In this document: positions 36,770-47,393 of the stretch, piece after piece
Numbering within the stretch: position 1 is the stretch's first letter
How the letters are laid out: each line of letters opens with the position of its first letter
Translations under genes and position numbers: made by a program
Assembly: GCA_913061185.1 (NCBI GenBank)
Contig: CAJXTI010000021.1
Location: 1 to 51,783 of the forward strand
Length of the DNA: 51,783 bases
Reading direction: 5' to 3'
Origin: an uncultured Oceanobacter sp.
GTDB taxonomy: Bacteria > Pseudomonadota > Gammaproteobacteria > Pseudomonadales > Oceanobacteraceae
The notes under the pieces: model-generated
Told to the model about the DNA's origin: nothing
The model's database searches: none
The model's input: only the letters and a program-made list of their open reading frames with translations

Positions 36770-38287
36770 TCAGCGCAAAAACAACTGGTAGGCCATATTG
36801 TCGCTCTCGTCCCAGTAGGGGTAACCAAGTTCATCCAGATAACCGTGCAACTGGGCCAGCTTTTCTTCCGGCACCTGCAACCCCACCAGCGTCCGGCCAC
36901 TGGCCGCGCCGTGGTTACGGTAGTGGAACAACGAAATATTAAAGCGCTTGCCCAGGGTTTTCAGGAACAGCAACAACGCCCCCGGACGCTCGGGAAACTC
37001 AAATCGATACAGGCGTTCGTCATCGACCGCAGCGGGCGCATGACCACCGACCATATGACGAATATGGTACTTGGCCATTTCATCATCGGTCAGATCCAGC
37101 ACCGGGTAATCGTCCGCCTGCAACTCCGCCAGCAGGGCCTGCCGCGCACCTGGCTCAGGGCCGACTTTGACACCAACATAGATACGCGCCTTGTCATCAT
37201 CGCCATAACGATAGTTGAACTCGGTGATCGGACGCTTGCCCAGTAACGAGCAAAAGCGCTGGAAGCTACCAGGCTGTTCGGCAATGGTGACCGCCAGAAT
37301 GATCTCACGACCTTCGCCGATTTCTGCCACTTCCGAGATATAGCGCAAGCGATCGAAATTGACGTTAGCGCCACTCAGAATGGTCACCAGATTCTGGCCT
37401 TCGCAGCCTTCGCGCTCAACGTACTTTTTCACCCCGGCAATCGCCAGTGCCCCGGCGGGTTCACAGACAGCTCGGGTGTCATCAAAGACATCCTTGATCG
37501 CGGCACAAATTTCATCCGGCGTACAGGTAATCACCTCGTCAACACAATCCTTGGCAATCGCCCAGGTATGCTCACCGATGGTGGCCACGGCAACGCCATC
37601 AGCAAAAATACCCACTGCCGGCAAGGTGACACGCTTACCCGCCGCCAGCGCCGCCGCCAGACAGGCGGACTCGGTACATTCAACCCCGACAATCCGGACT
37701 TCCGGCTTGAGCGCCTTGATATAAGCGGCCACACCCGCCACCAGACCACCACCGCCAACCGGAATAAACACCGCATCCACGGGCTGTTGCATCTGTCGCA
37801 GAATTTCCATACCGATGGTGCCTTGTCCGGCAATCACATCCGGGTCATCGTACGGATGGATATAGGTCATGCCTTTCTCAGCGACCAGCTTTTGCGAATA
37901 GGCAAAGGCATCGTCAAAGGCATCGCCATGCAGCACCACTTTGGCCCCCTTGGCCTTGACCGAGCGCACCTTGATTTCCGGCGTGGTGCGGGGCATCACA
38001 ATCACGGCTTTTAAGCCCAGATCACGGGCTGCCAATGCCAGTCCCTGGGCGTGATTACCCGCAGAAGCCGTCACCACACCACGGGCTTTTTCTTCATCAG
38101 TCAGCTGTGCCGCCTTGTTGTAGGCACCACGAATCTTGAAGGAATACACACCTTGCTGGTCTTCACGTTTAATCCAGATCTGATTACCCAGTCGCTCTGA
38201 CAAAAATGGGGCAATATGCAGCGCCGTCTCGATGGCAACATCGTAAACCCGCGAGGTAAGGATTTTTTTCAGATACTCGTTCAACAT
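36770..38287 (-). CDS. ilvA: threonine ammonia-lyase, biosynthetic
   Basis: PLP enzyme that deaminates threonine to 2-oxobutyrate, the first step of isoleucine synthesis. It has 505 residues from the ATG at 38287 (MLNEYLKKILTSRVYDVA, the IlvA start). The PLP lysine is Lys51 in YSFKIRGAYNKA, the Asn motif is SAGNHAQG near 83, and the glycine loop is PVGGGGLVAG near 185. Two C-terminal ACT-like domains (about 330-505) mark the isoleucine-regulated biosynthetic form. Divergent from rpiA, an arrangement common in Gammaproteobacteria. Confidence 0.97.
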   Translation of the reverse strand: MLNEYLKKILTSRVYDVAIETALHIAPFLSERLGNQIWIKREDQQGVYSFKIRGAYNKAAQLTDEEKARGVVTASAGNHAQGLALAARDLGLKAVIVMPRTTPEIKVRSVKAKGAKVVLHGDAFDDAFAYSQKLVAEKGMTYIHPYDDPDVIAGQGTIGMEILRQMQQPVDAVFIPVGGGGLVAGVAAYIKALKPEVRIVGVECTESACLAAALAAGKRVTLPAVGIFADGVAVATIGEHTWAIAKDCVDEVITCTPDEICAAIKDVFDDTRAVCEPAGALAIAGVKKYVEREGCEGQNLVTILSGANVNFDRLRYISEVAEIGEGREIILAVTIAEQPGSFQRFCSLLGKRPITEFNYRYGDDDKARIYVGVKVGPEPGARQALLAELQADDYPVLDLTDDEMAKYHIRHMVGGHAPAAVDDERLYRFEFPERPGALLLFLKTLGKRFNISLFHYRNHGAASGRTLVGLQVPEEKLAQLHGYLDELGYPYWDESDNMAYQLFLR

Positions 38288-38346
38288 GAAGTGGCCAATC
38301 CTGAAGCAAGGCCAGACCGGATTGCCTGGCAAGGAAGAATGAAGCC

Positions 38347-38375
38347 AGGCATTGTAACGCACAGCGCTCTATAAT
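38347..38375 (+). promoter_or_regulatory. predicted promoter of rpiA
   Basis: A perfect TATAAT lies at 38370-38375 with only a weak -35 element (around AGGCAT). Transcription would begin about 42 bases before the rpiA ATG. An 8-bp inverted repeat (38323-38330 / 38344-38351, TGCCTGGC) overlaps the upstream part and could be an operator. Confidence 0.4.
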
Positions 38376-38423
38376 GGATGCCGTTTAAGCACGACCCGCA
38401 CCACTTGGACATACGGAATCAAC

Positions 38424-39098
38424 ATGACTCAAGACGAACTCAAACAAGCCGTCGGTGACGCCGCAGCACAATATCTTCTGCCTCACCTTGAAGAACGCAC
38501 CATTGTCGGCGTTGGCACCGGCTCTACCGCCAACTGCTTTATTGATGCCCTGGCCCGGCACAAACATCTGTTTGATGGCACCGTCGCCAGCTCTGAAGCC
38601 TCGGCCCAACGCCTGCGCGAGCATGGCATTCCGGTTTACGATCTGAACGCCGTTGATAGCATCGACTACTACATTGATGGCGCCGATGAGATTAACCACC
38701 GGCTGGAGATGATCAAGGGCGGCGGTGCGGCGCTGACCCGTGAAAAAATCGTCGCCGCCGTCGCCCGCCACTTCATCTGCATTGCCGATCAAAGCAAGCT
38801 GGTCGCTACCATGGGCAGCTTCCCGCTACCGGTTGAAGTGATTCCCATGGCTCGCTCCCATGTGGCACGGGAAATCGTCAAACTCGGTGGCGATCCGGTC
38901 TATCGCGATGGTGTAATCACCGACAACGGCGGTCAGATTCTGGATGTCTACAACCTCCGTATTGATGCCGCCATCACGCTGGAAAAACAGCTGAACCAGA
39001 TCACCGGCGTGATCACCAACGGTCTGTTCGCCATGCGTCCGGCCAACACCCTGTTGCTAGGCACCGATGAGGGCGTTAAAACCCTGACCGCACAGTAA
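38424..39098 (+). CDS. rpiA: ribose-5-phosphate isomerase A
   Basis: Interconverts ribose 5-phosphate and ribulose 5-phosphate. It has 224 residues, the standard length. Signature motifs are in order: [14 protein letters not shown] near residue 30, [11 protein letters not shown] near 52, [10 protein letters not shown] near 82 and [13 protein letters not shown] near 95 with the catalytic residues. The last base of its TAA stop is the first base of the ydbH-like ATG, so the next gene is translationally coupled. Confidence 0.97.
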   Translation: MTQDELKQAVGDAAAQYLLPHLEERTIVGVGTGSTANCFIDALARHKHLFDGTVASSEASAQRLREHGIPVYDLNAVDSIDYYIDGADEINHRLEMIKGGGAALTREKIVAAVARHFICIADQSKLVATMGSFPLPVEVIPMARSHVAREIVKLGGDPVYRDGVITDNGGQILDVYNLRIDAAITLEKQLNQITGVITNGLFAMRPANTLLLGTDEGVKTLTAQ

Positions 39099-41878
39099 TG
39101 AGTACCCGGCCCCCGAGCGGCTGGCGGATCACGCTTACCTGGCTCAGCCGGGGCCTGGCGGCATTCGGGCTGCTGGTCGTGTGCCTGCTGCTTGTTGTTC
39201 TGGTGTCGCTGCCAACCCTGGTGAAATCCGCTGCCAACCAGTGGCTTCCGGCGCTGGTGCAACAAATCACCGGAATCGAAGTCAGCTGGCAGATAAAAAC
39301 CCTGCAATGGCATCAACTCGAACTGGATTACCTCACTGCCCGGCTGGCTGACGGCACCACTCTTGCGCTGCTGGATGGCGAGCTGCAATACGATTCCTTG
39401 GGCTTGCTCGGCGGTCAGCTGGAGCAACTGCGTATCCGCGAGCTGCGCATTGTGCTTGGCAGTACCAGTACCCGCCTCGCTGCCGCCCAAGCCAACAGCA
39501 CCGAGGCCGCCGCCCGCGCACAGCTGGACAATGAATGGATCGAGTTGCCGGCACTGAACCAGCTACTGACAAGTCTGCCGATCAAAGACATCAGCATTGA
39601 GACACTGCAACTCGATCACCCCCTGCTGCAGGCCAGATTAGCTGTCGAGTTGAATGCGCAACACTGGCAGTTGCTCGGTCAGTTGACGCCGTTCCCGGCT
39701 ACCCAGATCACCGCCGACGCACCACCCGCGCCACCCTGGAACCTCAATCTGCAGCTGCTGGCCAATGGCCAGATACTGGCGCAGCTATCCGATCAGTCCA
39801 CCCTGCTGGCGCACTGGTTTATCCAACTGCAACAGGATGCAACCACCACTCGAGCCGAGTTACGACAAGTACTGATACTGCCCGAGCTGTCCCGTCAGGC
39901 CTATCGCTTGCCGCCAGAAATACGCCAGATGTTCACCGCTCACCCGGTGCTGGCGACCCTTGATACACTGGAATCCACCGCTACCCTGACCGTTAACAAT
40001 CGTTTTCGCTTACCACAAGACCTGCAACTGGAAGCGGTCACCCGGTTAACCATGGCACCCGGCAAGCACCTGATCCGTCGAGATCTGCCAGAGCTGCAAA
40101 TCGAAACCCAAGCCACCGCCAACACCCTCTCCAGGCAATGGCAGCTCAAGCTACAACATCAGCAAGATGCCTGGCACAGCCAACTGAGTGGCCCCGCCAT
40201 CCGGCTTCAGCTACCAAACCAGACCCTGGATATCGGCCCCTGGGAAGCAGAGATACAGTGCAACCCGTTACTGTCTCAGTGCCATGCCAGTGCCAGCCCC
40301 ACCTTGCGTTTTCAGCAAGATCAGGATCAACAACACCTGGATGGCACCGCCAATCTGCCTTTGCAACTGGACTGGAATCGCGTCAGCACGACCGACCAGC
40401 CCATGCTAACCGCACAGATTCAGCTGGCCGCCCAGGGCAACCTGCGCAGCGCTGCCATTACCAGTGCCTGGGATATGACCAGTCACTTGCAACTCACACT
40501 CAATCGTACCGGCCCACTGACCCTTCACCTCGACGACACCGCCTTCAACGCCAGTCCGCAACCGATTGAACAGTGGCGCGTCGCCGCCTTACACATCCGC
40601 CAAAGCGGCCGTTTTGGCGCGACCTGGGACAGCAATCAACTCGAGACACCTTTTACGCCGCTCTCCGAGCTGGCATTTGACCTCGATCCGCTGACACTGC
40701 AACAACCAGAGCGGATTATTCGTACCGGCGCCTCACAACTACGCTGCACCGTCGATCTGGTACAACCCTTGTGCCATCTGCGGCTATTACTTCGGCCATC
40801 ACAGTGGCAGCAATGGCCGCTGCCAGATGCTCGACTGAGCGCCGATATTCGTTACAACGTCGCCACTACGCAGCTCACTGCCAATCCCGAGATTCGCCTG
40901 GGCAACGGCGAGTTGCAGCTGCGTAGCCAACTCCAGCACCAACTCGAATCCGGTGCCGGTTCCTGGCAATTTCAGCTCCTCAACAGCAGTATTGTCTGGA
41001 ACAAACTGGGGCTGAACAGCATGCCCGACCTGACCGGCGTCGATATTCTCAGCGGCGAATTGTCGGGTCAGGGCTGGGTTGACTGGAACCTTGAGCAGCA
41101 ACGTTTCCAGCCCGACATCATGCTACGTGGCGACAATATCAGCCTGGTCTACGACAACCGCATCACCCTGGACAACTGGCAGTTTTTAATGGCGATGCGG
41201 CCGGGCAGTGAGGGTAATTATCAGATCAACAGCCAGGTGGGAGGCGACACTCTCAACACCGGGGTCGAAATGACCGACCTGCTGGCCAGAGCAGACGTCA
41301 CCCTCGCCCACGACTTCAGCTGGGCCAGCGCCGACATCCGCGAGCTGCATACCCGCCTGCTGGGGGGTCGTATTTACATTCCGGCGGTCATGTACGACAG
41401 CCGCAAGGAAATCAACTCTTTCGGCATTGCGATTGACCAATTACAGCTGGCCAGCCTGGCGCAGCTGGAACCCAGCGCCGAACTGGAAGCCGATGGCCTG
41501 CTCGATGGCGTACTGCCAATTGTATTGACTCAACAAGGCCCCAGTATTCCGGGAGGCAATCTGTTTGCCCGCGCCCCCGGCGGCACTATCCGCTATCAAA
41601 CCGATGCCAGTGAAGCCCTCAAACAAAGTGACCCCAGTGTCGCCCTGGCAATGCAATTACTGGAAAATTTTCATTTCAAAGAGCTCAGCTCCGGCGTGCG
41701 TTACCAACCCGATGGTTCACTTAACCTCAGCCTCAAATTTGAAGGCAACAACCCCGATTTCTTCAACGGCCAGGCCACTCACCTCAACGTCAATCTGGAA
41801 TACAACCTGCTCGACCTGCTGTCCAGCCTGCGGGTGGCCGACGACGTGATCAATCGGCTGGAACAGAAATACCAATAA
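39098..41878 (+). CDS. ydbH: YdbH-family protein (AsmA-like, intermembrane phospholipid transport)
   Basis: A 926-residue protein anchored in the inner membrane by one N-terminal helix (about residues 18-45) with a long periplasmic strand-rich body. The C-terminal 180 residues hold the YdbH dicarboxylate-transport-type domain: LLGGRIYIPAVMYDSRKE, then LVLTQQGP-like and ARAPGGTIRYQ motifs, and a final VADDVINRLEQKYQ. In E. coli YdbH is one of the TamB/YhdP-class bridges that move phospholipids to the outer membrane, working with the lipoprotein YnbE. No ynbE or ydbL follows here: only 164 bases remain before hemB. It starts one base inside the rpiA stop. Confidence 0.85.
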   Translation: MSTRPPSGWRITLTWLSRGLAAFGLLVVCLLLVVLVSLPTLVKSAANQWLPALVQQITGIEVSWQIKTLQWHQLELDYLTARLADGTTLALLDGELQYDSLGLLGGQLEQLRIRELRIVLGSTSTRLAAAQANSTEAAARAQLDNEWIELPALNQLLTSLPIKDISIETLQLDHPLLQARLAVELNAQHWQLLGQLTPFPATQITADAPPAPPWNLNLQLLANGQILAQLSDQSTLLAHWFIQLQQDATTTRAELRQVLILPELSRQAYRLPPEIRQMFTAHPVLATLDTLESTATLTVNNRFRLPQDLQLEAVTRLTMAPGKHLIRRDLPELQIETQATANTLSRQWQLKLQHQQDAWHSQLSGPAIRLQLPNQTLDIGPWEAEIQCNPLLSQCHASASPTLRFQQDQDQQHLDGTANLPLQLDWNRVSTTDQPMLTAQIQLAAQGNLRSAAITSAWDMTSHLQLTLNRTGPLTLHLDDTAFNASPQPIEQWRVAALHIRQSGRFGATWDSNQLETPFTPLSELAFDLDPLTLQQPERIIRTGASQLRCTVDLVQPLCHLRLLLRPSQWQQWPLPDARLSADIRYNVATTQLTANPEIRLGNGELQLRSQLQHQLESGAGSWQFQLLNSSIVWNKLGLNSMPDLTGVDILSGELSGQGWVDWNLEQQRFQPDIMLRGDNISLVYDNRITLDNWQFLMAMRPGSEGNYQINSQVGGDTLNTGVEMTDLLARADVTLAHDFSWASADIRELHTRLLGGRIYIPAVMYDSRKEINSFGIAIDQLQLASLAQLEPSAELEADGLLDGVLPIVLTQQGPSIPGGNLFARAPGGTIRYQTDASEALKQSDPSVALAMQLLENFHFKELSSGVRYQPDGSLNLSLKFEGNNPDFFNGQATHLNVNLEYNLLDLLSSLRVADDVINRLEQKYQ

Positions 41879-41973
41879 CAACCTTTCTGATTGCCGCAAA
41901 ACCGTCATGTTTTTGATCTAGGCTGCCCGTCTTTTGATTCAGGTTCGGAATTCGGCGCTATCCTCCAGGATAA

Positions 41974-43053
<1,080 letters not shown>

Positions 43054-43062
43054 GGAAGCAGA

Positions 43063-45162
43063 ATGAGCGACGTACAGACAACCGAAGCAAGTATCGACCT
43101 GAGTAGCAGTGAGTATTACTTCAATCGTGAACTGAGCCATTTACAGTTCAATATCCGGGTGCTGGAGCAGGCACTGGATGAAAGCCACCCACTGCTTGAT
43201 CGGCTGTTTTTCCTGTGTATTTTCAGCCGCAATCTGGACGAGTTTTACGAAGTCCGAGTCGCCAACCTGACCCAGCAGCTGACCTTCGCCCGCGAACAGG
43301 CAGGGGCTGACGGTATGCACCCACAACAGGTGCTGAGCGCTATTCATACGCTCTGCAGCGAAACCGTTGAACGTCAGTACCGAATTCTCAATGAAACCAT
43401 TCTGCCAGCGCTGGAACAGGAAAATATCCACTTCCAGCGCCGCCGTGACTGGACCGAAGAGCAACGGCTCTGGGTGGAAGGCTATTTCCGCGACAGTATC
43501 CAGCCGCTGATCAGTCCGATCGGGCTGGATCCTTCCCATCCGTTCCCGCGTCTGGTGAACAAGAGTCTGAACTTTATTGTTGAACTGGATGGCAAGGATG
43601 CCTTTGGTCGTGAAACAGGGCTGGCCATTATTCCGGCACCGCGCTCGCTGCCGCGTATTATTCGTATTCCAGATCATCTGACTAATGGCGGTGATCACTT
43701 TATTTTCCTGTCGTCCATGATTCACGAACATGCCGATGAGCTGTTCCCTGGCATGGAAGTCAAGGGCTGTTACCAGTTCCGGGTTACCCGCAACGCCGAT
43801 CTGGAGATTGACGAAGACGGCACCAACGACCTCGCCTCTGCCCTTGAAGATGAGCTGCACTCACGCAACTTTGGCGAAGAGATGCGTCTGGAAGTGGCAG
43901 ATAACTGCCCGTCCGAGCTGGTGAACTTCCTGTTACACAAATTCAGCCTGGAAGCCAACGACCTGTACATGGTCAATGGCCCGGTGAATCTGGGCCGGAT
44001 GATGGAAGTGATTGGTCAGATCAACCGCCCGGATTTGCAGTACACGCCTTTTACACCCGGGCTGCCCAAGAACATCAAGTTCAAAAAGAGCATTTTCGAA
44101 AGCATGCGCGAGCGCGATACGCTGCTGCTACATCCGTTTGAATCCTTTACACCCGTCGTCGACCTGCTGCGCGAAGCCGCCAAAGACCCGGCGGTGCGGG
44201 CGATCAAACAGACGTTGTACCGCACGGGTGCCAAATCTGAAATTGTTAATGCGCTGGTGGATGCCGCCCGTAATGGCAAGGAAGTCACGGTTGTTATTGA
44301 ACTGCGTGCGCGCTTTGATGAGGAAGAAAACCTCTACCTCGCCAACCGCCTGCAGGAAGCCGGTGCCGTGGTGGTGTATGGCGTGGTCGGCTACAAGACC
44401 CACGCCAAAATGATGCTGATAGTGCGTAAAGAAGAAGACCGCTACAAACGTTACGTGCACCTCGGCACCGGCAACTACCACGCTGGCAACGCACGGGCGT
44501 ACACCGACTACAGCTTCCTGACCAGCAATGATGTCATGGGTGAAGACGTCGCCGCCGTGTTCCAGCAACTGACCGGCATGGGCGCCGCATTAAAAATAAA
44601 GAAGCTGTTTCATGCACCGTTCACACTGCACAAAAAACTGATCGAACTGGTTGAACGGGAACGGGTTCATGCAGAAGCAGGCCATCCGGCACTGATCCGC
44701 CTGAAAGCCAATGGCCTGACCGAACCAAAACTGATCCGGGCGCTTTACAAGGCCTCGCAGGCTGGCGTGAAGGTAGAGTTGATCATTCGCGGCATGTGCT
44801 GTCTCAAACCTGGGATTCCCGGTGTCTCTGAGAACATTGAAGTACGCTCGATTATTGGCCGCTTCCTGGAGCACACCCGGGTGTATTACTTCCTCAATAA
44901 CGGCAAGGACGAAGTATATGCCGCCAGTGCCGACCTGATGGAACGTAACCTGTTGAATCGGGTGGAAACCGCCTTCCCGATCGAAAGCAACAAACTGAAA
45001 GATCGGGTCAAATCGGAGCTGGAAGCCTATATGCTGGACAACAGCCAGGCCTGGGTACTGCAGTCGGATGGCCGCTATGTTCGCCTCCAACCCGCCGAGG
45101 GTGAAGAAACCATCCGCGCCCAGAGTATTTTGCTGGCCACGCTCGCAACCACATCAAGCTGA
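43063..45162 (+). CDS. ppk1: polyphosphate kinase 1
   Basis: Makes inorganic polyphosphate from ATP, reversibly. It has 699 residues, normal for PPK1. The N-terminal domain YYFNRELSHLQFNIRVLEQA, the phospho-His motif VVGYKTHAKMMLIVRKE and HLGTGNYHAGNAR, and the second HKD-like region FLEHTRVYYFLNNGKDEVY are all present. It lies downstream of hemB and converges with ppx, whose product degrades polyphosphate, with 61 bases between the stop codons. Confidence 0.97.
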   Translation: MSDVQTTEASIDLSSSEYYFNRELSHLQFNIRVLEQALDESHPLLDRLFFLCIFSRNLDEFYEVRVANLTQQLTFAREQAGADGMHPQQVLSAIHTLCSETVERQYRILNETILPALEQENIHFQRRRDWTEEQRLWVEGYFRDSIQPLISPIGLDPSHPFPRLVNKSLNFIVELDGKDAFGRETGLAIIPAPRSLPRIIRIPDHLTNGGDHFIFLSSMIHEHADELFPGMEVKGCYQFRVTRNADLEIDEDGTNDLASALEDELHSRNFGEEMRLEVADNCPSELVNFLLHKFSLEANDLYMVNGPVNLGRMMEVIGQINRPDLQYTPFTPGLPKNIKFKKSIFESMRERDTLLLHPFESFTPVVDLLREAAKDPAVRAIKQTLYRTGAKSEIVNALVDAARNGKEVTVVIELRARFDEEENLYLANRLQEAGAVVVYGVVGYKTHAKMMLIVRKEEDRYKRYVHLGTGNYHAGNARAYTDYSFLTSNDVMGEDVAAVFQQLTGMGAALKIKKLFHAPFTLHKKLIELVERERVHAEAGHPALIRLKANGLTEPKLIRALYKASQAGVKVELIIRGMCCLKPGIPGVSENIEVRSIIGRFLEHTRVYYFLNNGKDEVYAASADLMERNLLNRVETAFPIESNKLKDRVKSELEAYMLDNSQAWVLQSDGRYVRLQPAEGEETIRAQSILLATLATTSS

Positions 45163-45183
45163 TTGATATCACCGGGTTAAGTA

Positions 45184-45205
45184 GCCGCACGGCATATCGT
45201 GCGGC
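45184..45205. terminator. hairpin between convergent ppk and ppx
   Basis: A perfect 8-bp GC-rich stem (GCCGCACG / CGTGCGGC) with a 6-base loop lies midway between the two stop codons. There is no T run on either side, so it may be a weak shared terminator or an mRNA end stabiliser. Confidence 0.45.
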
Positions 45206-45223
45206 CAATCCACTTCCATACGG

Positions 45224-46735
45224 CTACATCACACCAAGCGCCATGCCGGCAGCTTTCTGGAATTCCACTTCCGCCATCAGGTCACCGGCCGTCAGCGGAT
45301 GCTCCGCCAACCAACCTTCAGGCAGTTGCAGTTGCAGTTGCAGTTGATTATCCTCAGCAATGGTAACAACAGGCACCGGCACCGGATGCGCTCCACGGCT
45401 GTGGTTTAAAATAACCGCGATGCGAAGCAGTCGGGTCAACTGAATCACAAATTGACGACGTCCGGGAGATACCGCCGCAAATTCCTCAAGGCTGAATTTA
45501 CGCCGATGACAACGTACCAGAGCTGCCAGTTTCACTTGCCCCTGGCGGGTAAAGCCCAGCATGTCTGCGTGCTGAAGCAGATAGGCACCGTGTTTATGGA
45601 AACCACTGTGAGAGAGGCTCAAGCCAATCTCATGTAACTCTGCCCCCCACAACAGCCAGCGCACCAGGCTGTCGTCCATCCCCCAGTGCTGATTCACCTG
45701 CACAAACAGGGCACGAGCCATGTCACTCACCCTGGCCGCTTGCGCATCATCGACATAGAAGCGTTCTTTCAGCGACTGAACTGTGCGCTGGCGTACATCT
45801 TCGTGACTCGAGCGCCCGAACAAATCCCACAACGCCCCTTCACGCAAGGCACCATCGGAATACACCATGTGTTCAATATCAAAGGTGTCAAATACCGCCG
45901 TCAAAATCGCCAGTCCACCAATAAACACCTGACGACGCTCGACCTTGACCCCAGGTAATACCACATCATCCAGCGTGGCAAATTGCAGTGCCTGCTTGCG
46001 TAATTTTTTTAGCGCCGGACGTGTTATCCCTTCCGTTGACCAGCCAAATTCCACCACGGACTGCTCAACTGCCCGAATCGTGCCGGAAGATCCCACCACG
46101 TTTTGCCAGCCAAGCTGCTTGTAATGGGTTTCTATGTTCAGCAACTCCTGACGAGCAGCGGCAACTGCCTGCTCAAACGCGGCTTCGGTAATCAGGCCAT
46201 CGGCAAAAAATCGCCGGGTGAACGATACGCAACCCATATGCAGGCTTTCCAGTGCCTTCGGTTCAAACCGTTCACCAATAATAAACTCGGTGCTGCCGCC
46301 ACCAATATCGACCACCAGACGATTCCCCATATCATCCGCCAGCGTATGCGCAACGCCCAGATAAATCAGGCGGGCTTCTTCGCGCCCGGCAATGACTTCG
46401 ATGGGATAACCCAGTACCGCCTCGGCCCGTTCAATAAACTCCTGGCGGTTACGGGCGGCACGCAGCGCGTTGGTTGCCAACACCGTCACTTTGGCAGGAT
46501 CCATGCCCTGCAAACGCTGGGAAAACTCTCGCAAACAATCCAGACCGCGTTGCTGTGCCTCTTCCGACAGCATGTAGTGCTCATCCAGACCAGCAGCTAG
46601 CTGCACTTTTTGTCCACGCCGTTCCAGAGTACGAAATTCACCATGAAATTCGCGGGCGACGACCATATGAAAACTGTTGGAGCCCAGATCAACTGCTGCA
46701 ATCAATTCGCCTGGCTGGGCTGAGGTATCTGACAT
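45224..46735 (-). CDS. ppx: exopolyphosphatase
   Basis: Removes terminal phosphate from polyphosphate (Ppx/GppA family). It has 503 residues. The actin-like ATPase motifs are clear: VDLGSNSFHMVVARE at residues 15-29, LVVDIGGGSTEFIIGE near 140 and VGSSGTIRAVEQ near 215; the C-terminal HD-like half (LLWGAELHEIGLSLSHSGFHKHGAYLL) follows. A tandem hexanucleotide in the C-terminal part encodes LQLQLQLQ. It converges with ppk and diverges from trxA. Confidence 0.96.
   Translation of the reverse strand: MSDTSAQPGELIAAVDLGSNSFHMVVAREFHGEFRTLERRGQKVQLAAGLDEHYMLSEEAQQRGLDCLREFSQRLQGMDPAKVTVLATNALRAARNRQEFIERAEAVLGYPIEVIAGREEARLIYLGVAHTLADDMGNRLVVDIGGGSTEFIIGERFEPKALESLHMGCVSFTRRFFADGLITEAAFEQAVAAARQELLNIETHYKQLGWQNVVGSSGTIRAVEQSVVEFGWSTEGITRPALKKLRKQALQFATLDDVVLPGVKVERRQVFIGGLAILTAVFDTFDIEHMVYSDGALREGALWDLFGRSSHEDVRQRTVQSLKERFYVDDAQAARVSDMARALFVQVNQHWGMDDSLVRWLLWGAELHEIGLSLSHSGFHKHGAYLLQHADMLGFTRQGQVKLAALVRCHRRKFSLEEFAAVSPGRRQFVIQLTRLLRIAVILNHSRGAHPVPVPVVTIAEDNQLQLQLQLPEGWLAEHPLTAGDLMAEVEFQKAAGMALGVM
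45323..45346 (-). repeat. hexanucleotide microsatellite in ppx
   Basis: CAGTTG occurs four times in perfect tandem (plus-strand reading). On the coding strand it gives alternating Leu-Gln inside Ppx. The in-frame unit allows expansion or loss without a frameshift. Confidence 0.9.
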
Positions 46736-46830
46736 AACTCGAAGTCCTGAAACTGTCTTTTTTAGGGCAAGCCCCGAATATGCAACTCACAAGAGCATGC
46801 GTCCAGTAGATCTTTGATCTATCTCTGCGA

Positions 46831-46858
46831 TTGATTCCCACAGGGTCCAGCGTACAAT
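46831..46858 (+). promoter_or_regulatory. predicted trxA promoter
   Basis: TTGATT (46831-46836), a 16-base spacer and TACAAT (46853-46858). The expected start near 46865 is about 30 bases before the trxA ATG. Confidence 0.5.
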
Positions 46859-46894
46859 GACGTTAATTATGACCTCAACACGCAAGGGGAAACC

Positions 46895-47221
46895 ATGAGC
46901 GATCTCATTCTGATGACGAGTGACGACAGTTTTGAAACGGACGTACTGAGTAACGACCTGCCGGTACTGGTAGATTTTTGGGCTGAATGGTGTGGCCCCT
47001 GTAAAATGATTGCTCCTGTGCTGGAAGAAATTGCGGAAGAATTCAAGGGTCAGCTGAAAATTGCCAAACTGAATATCGACCAGAACGAAGCAACAGCACC
47101 CAAATACGGTATCCGCAGCATTCCGACCCTGATCCTGTTCAAGGGCGGAAACGTTGAAGCGACCAAGATTGGCGCCATGAGCAAATCCGAACTGACGGCC
47201 TTTATCCAGCAAGCTCTGTAA
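46895..47221 (+). CDS. trxA: thioredoxin 1
   Basis: Cytoplasmic disulfide reductase, 108 residues, standard length. The active site WCGPCK is at residues 32-37 (Cys33, Cys36), with DFWAEW before it and the cis-Pro in [14 protein letters not shown] near 75. AAGGGGA precedes the ATG. The trxA-rho neighbourhood is conserved among Gammaproteobacteria. Confidence 0.98.
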   Translation: MSDLILMTSDDSFETDVLSNDLPVLVDFWAEWCGPCKMIAPVLEEIAEEFKGQLKIAKLNIDQNEATAPKYGIRSIPTLILFKGGNVEATKIGAMSKSELTAFIQQAL

Positions 47222-47242
47222 GTATTCACCCTGCTTGCAACA

Positions 47243-47270
47243 CCCAAAAGGTGCCACCGCACCTTTTGGG
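47243..47270 (+). terminator. long hairpin at the 3' end of trxA
   Basis: A perfect 12-bp stem (CCCAAAAGGTGC / GCACCTTTTGGG) with a 4-base loop lies 22 bases after the trxA stop. No T run follows, so it may be a mRNA 3'-end stabiliser or a weak terminator. It abuts the predicted -35 box of the rho promoter. Confidence 0.6.
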
Positions 47271-47271
47271 C

Positions 47272-47300
47272 TGGACACCCCCATATATTGAGTCTATAGT
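47272..47300 (+). promoter_or_regulatory. predicted rho promoter
   Basis: TGGACA (47272-47277), a 17-base spacer and TATAGT (47295-47300). The predicted start near 47307 leaves an untranslated leader of about 87 bases before the rho ATG. Confidence 0.5.
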
Positions 47301-47320
47301 TTCTTTACGCCTTGGGTTCT

Positions 47321-47393
47321 CCAAAGCATTTCTCCTCTTGATATCGTTTCAAGCTCCGCCCCAACACCCACTAAATTGCACTTATCTTTCCCT
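47321..47393 (+). promoter_or_regulatory. C-rich, G-poor rho leader (candidate Rho utilisation site)
   Basis: In these 73 bases before the rho ATG I count 27 C and 6 G, with repeated pyrimidine clusters. That composition matches rut sites, where Rho loads on RNA. rho is known to limit its own expression by attenuation in its leader in E. coli, so autoregulation here is a fair inference. No Shine-Dalgarno sequence is visible before the ATG. Confidence 0.55.
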
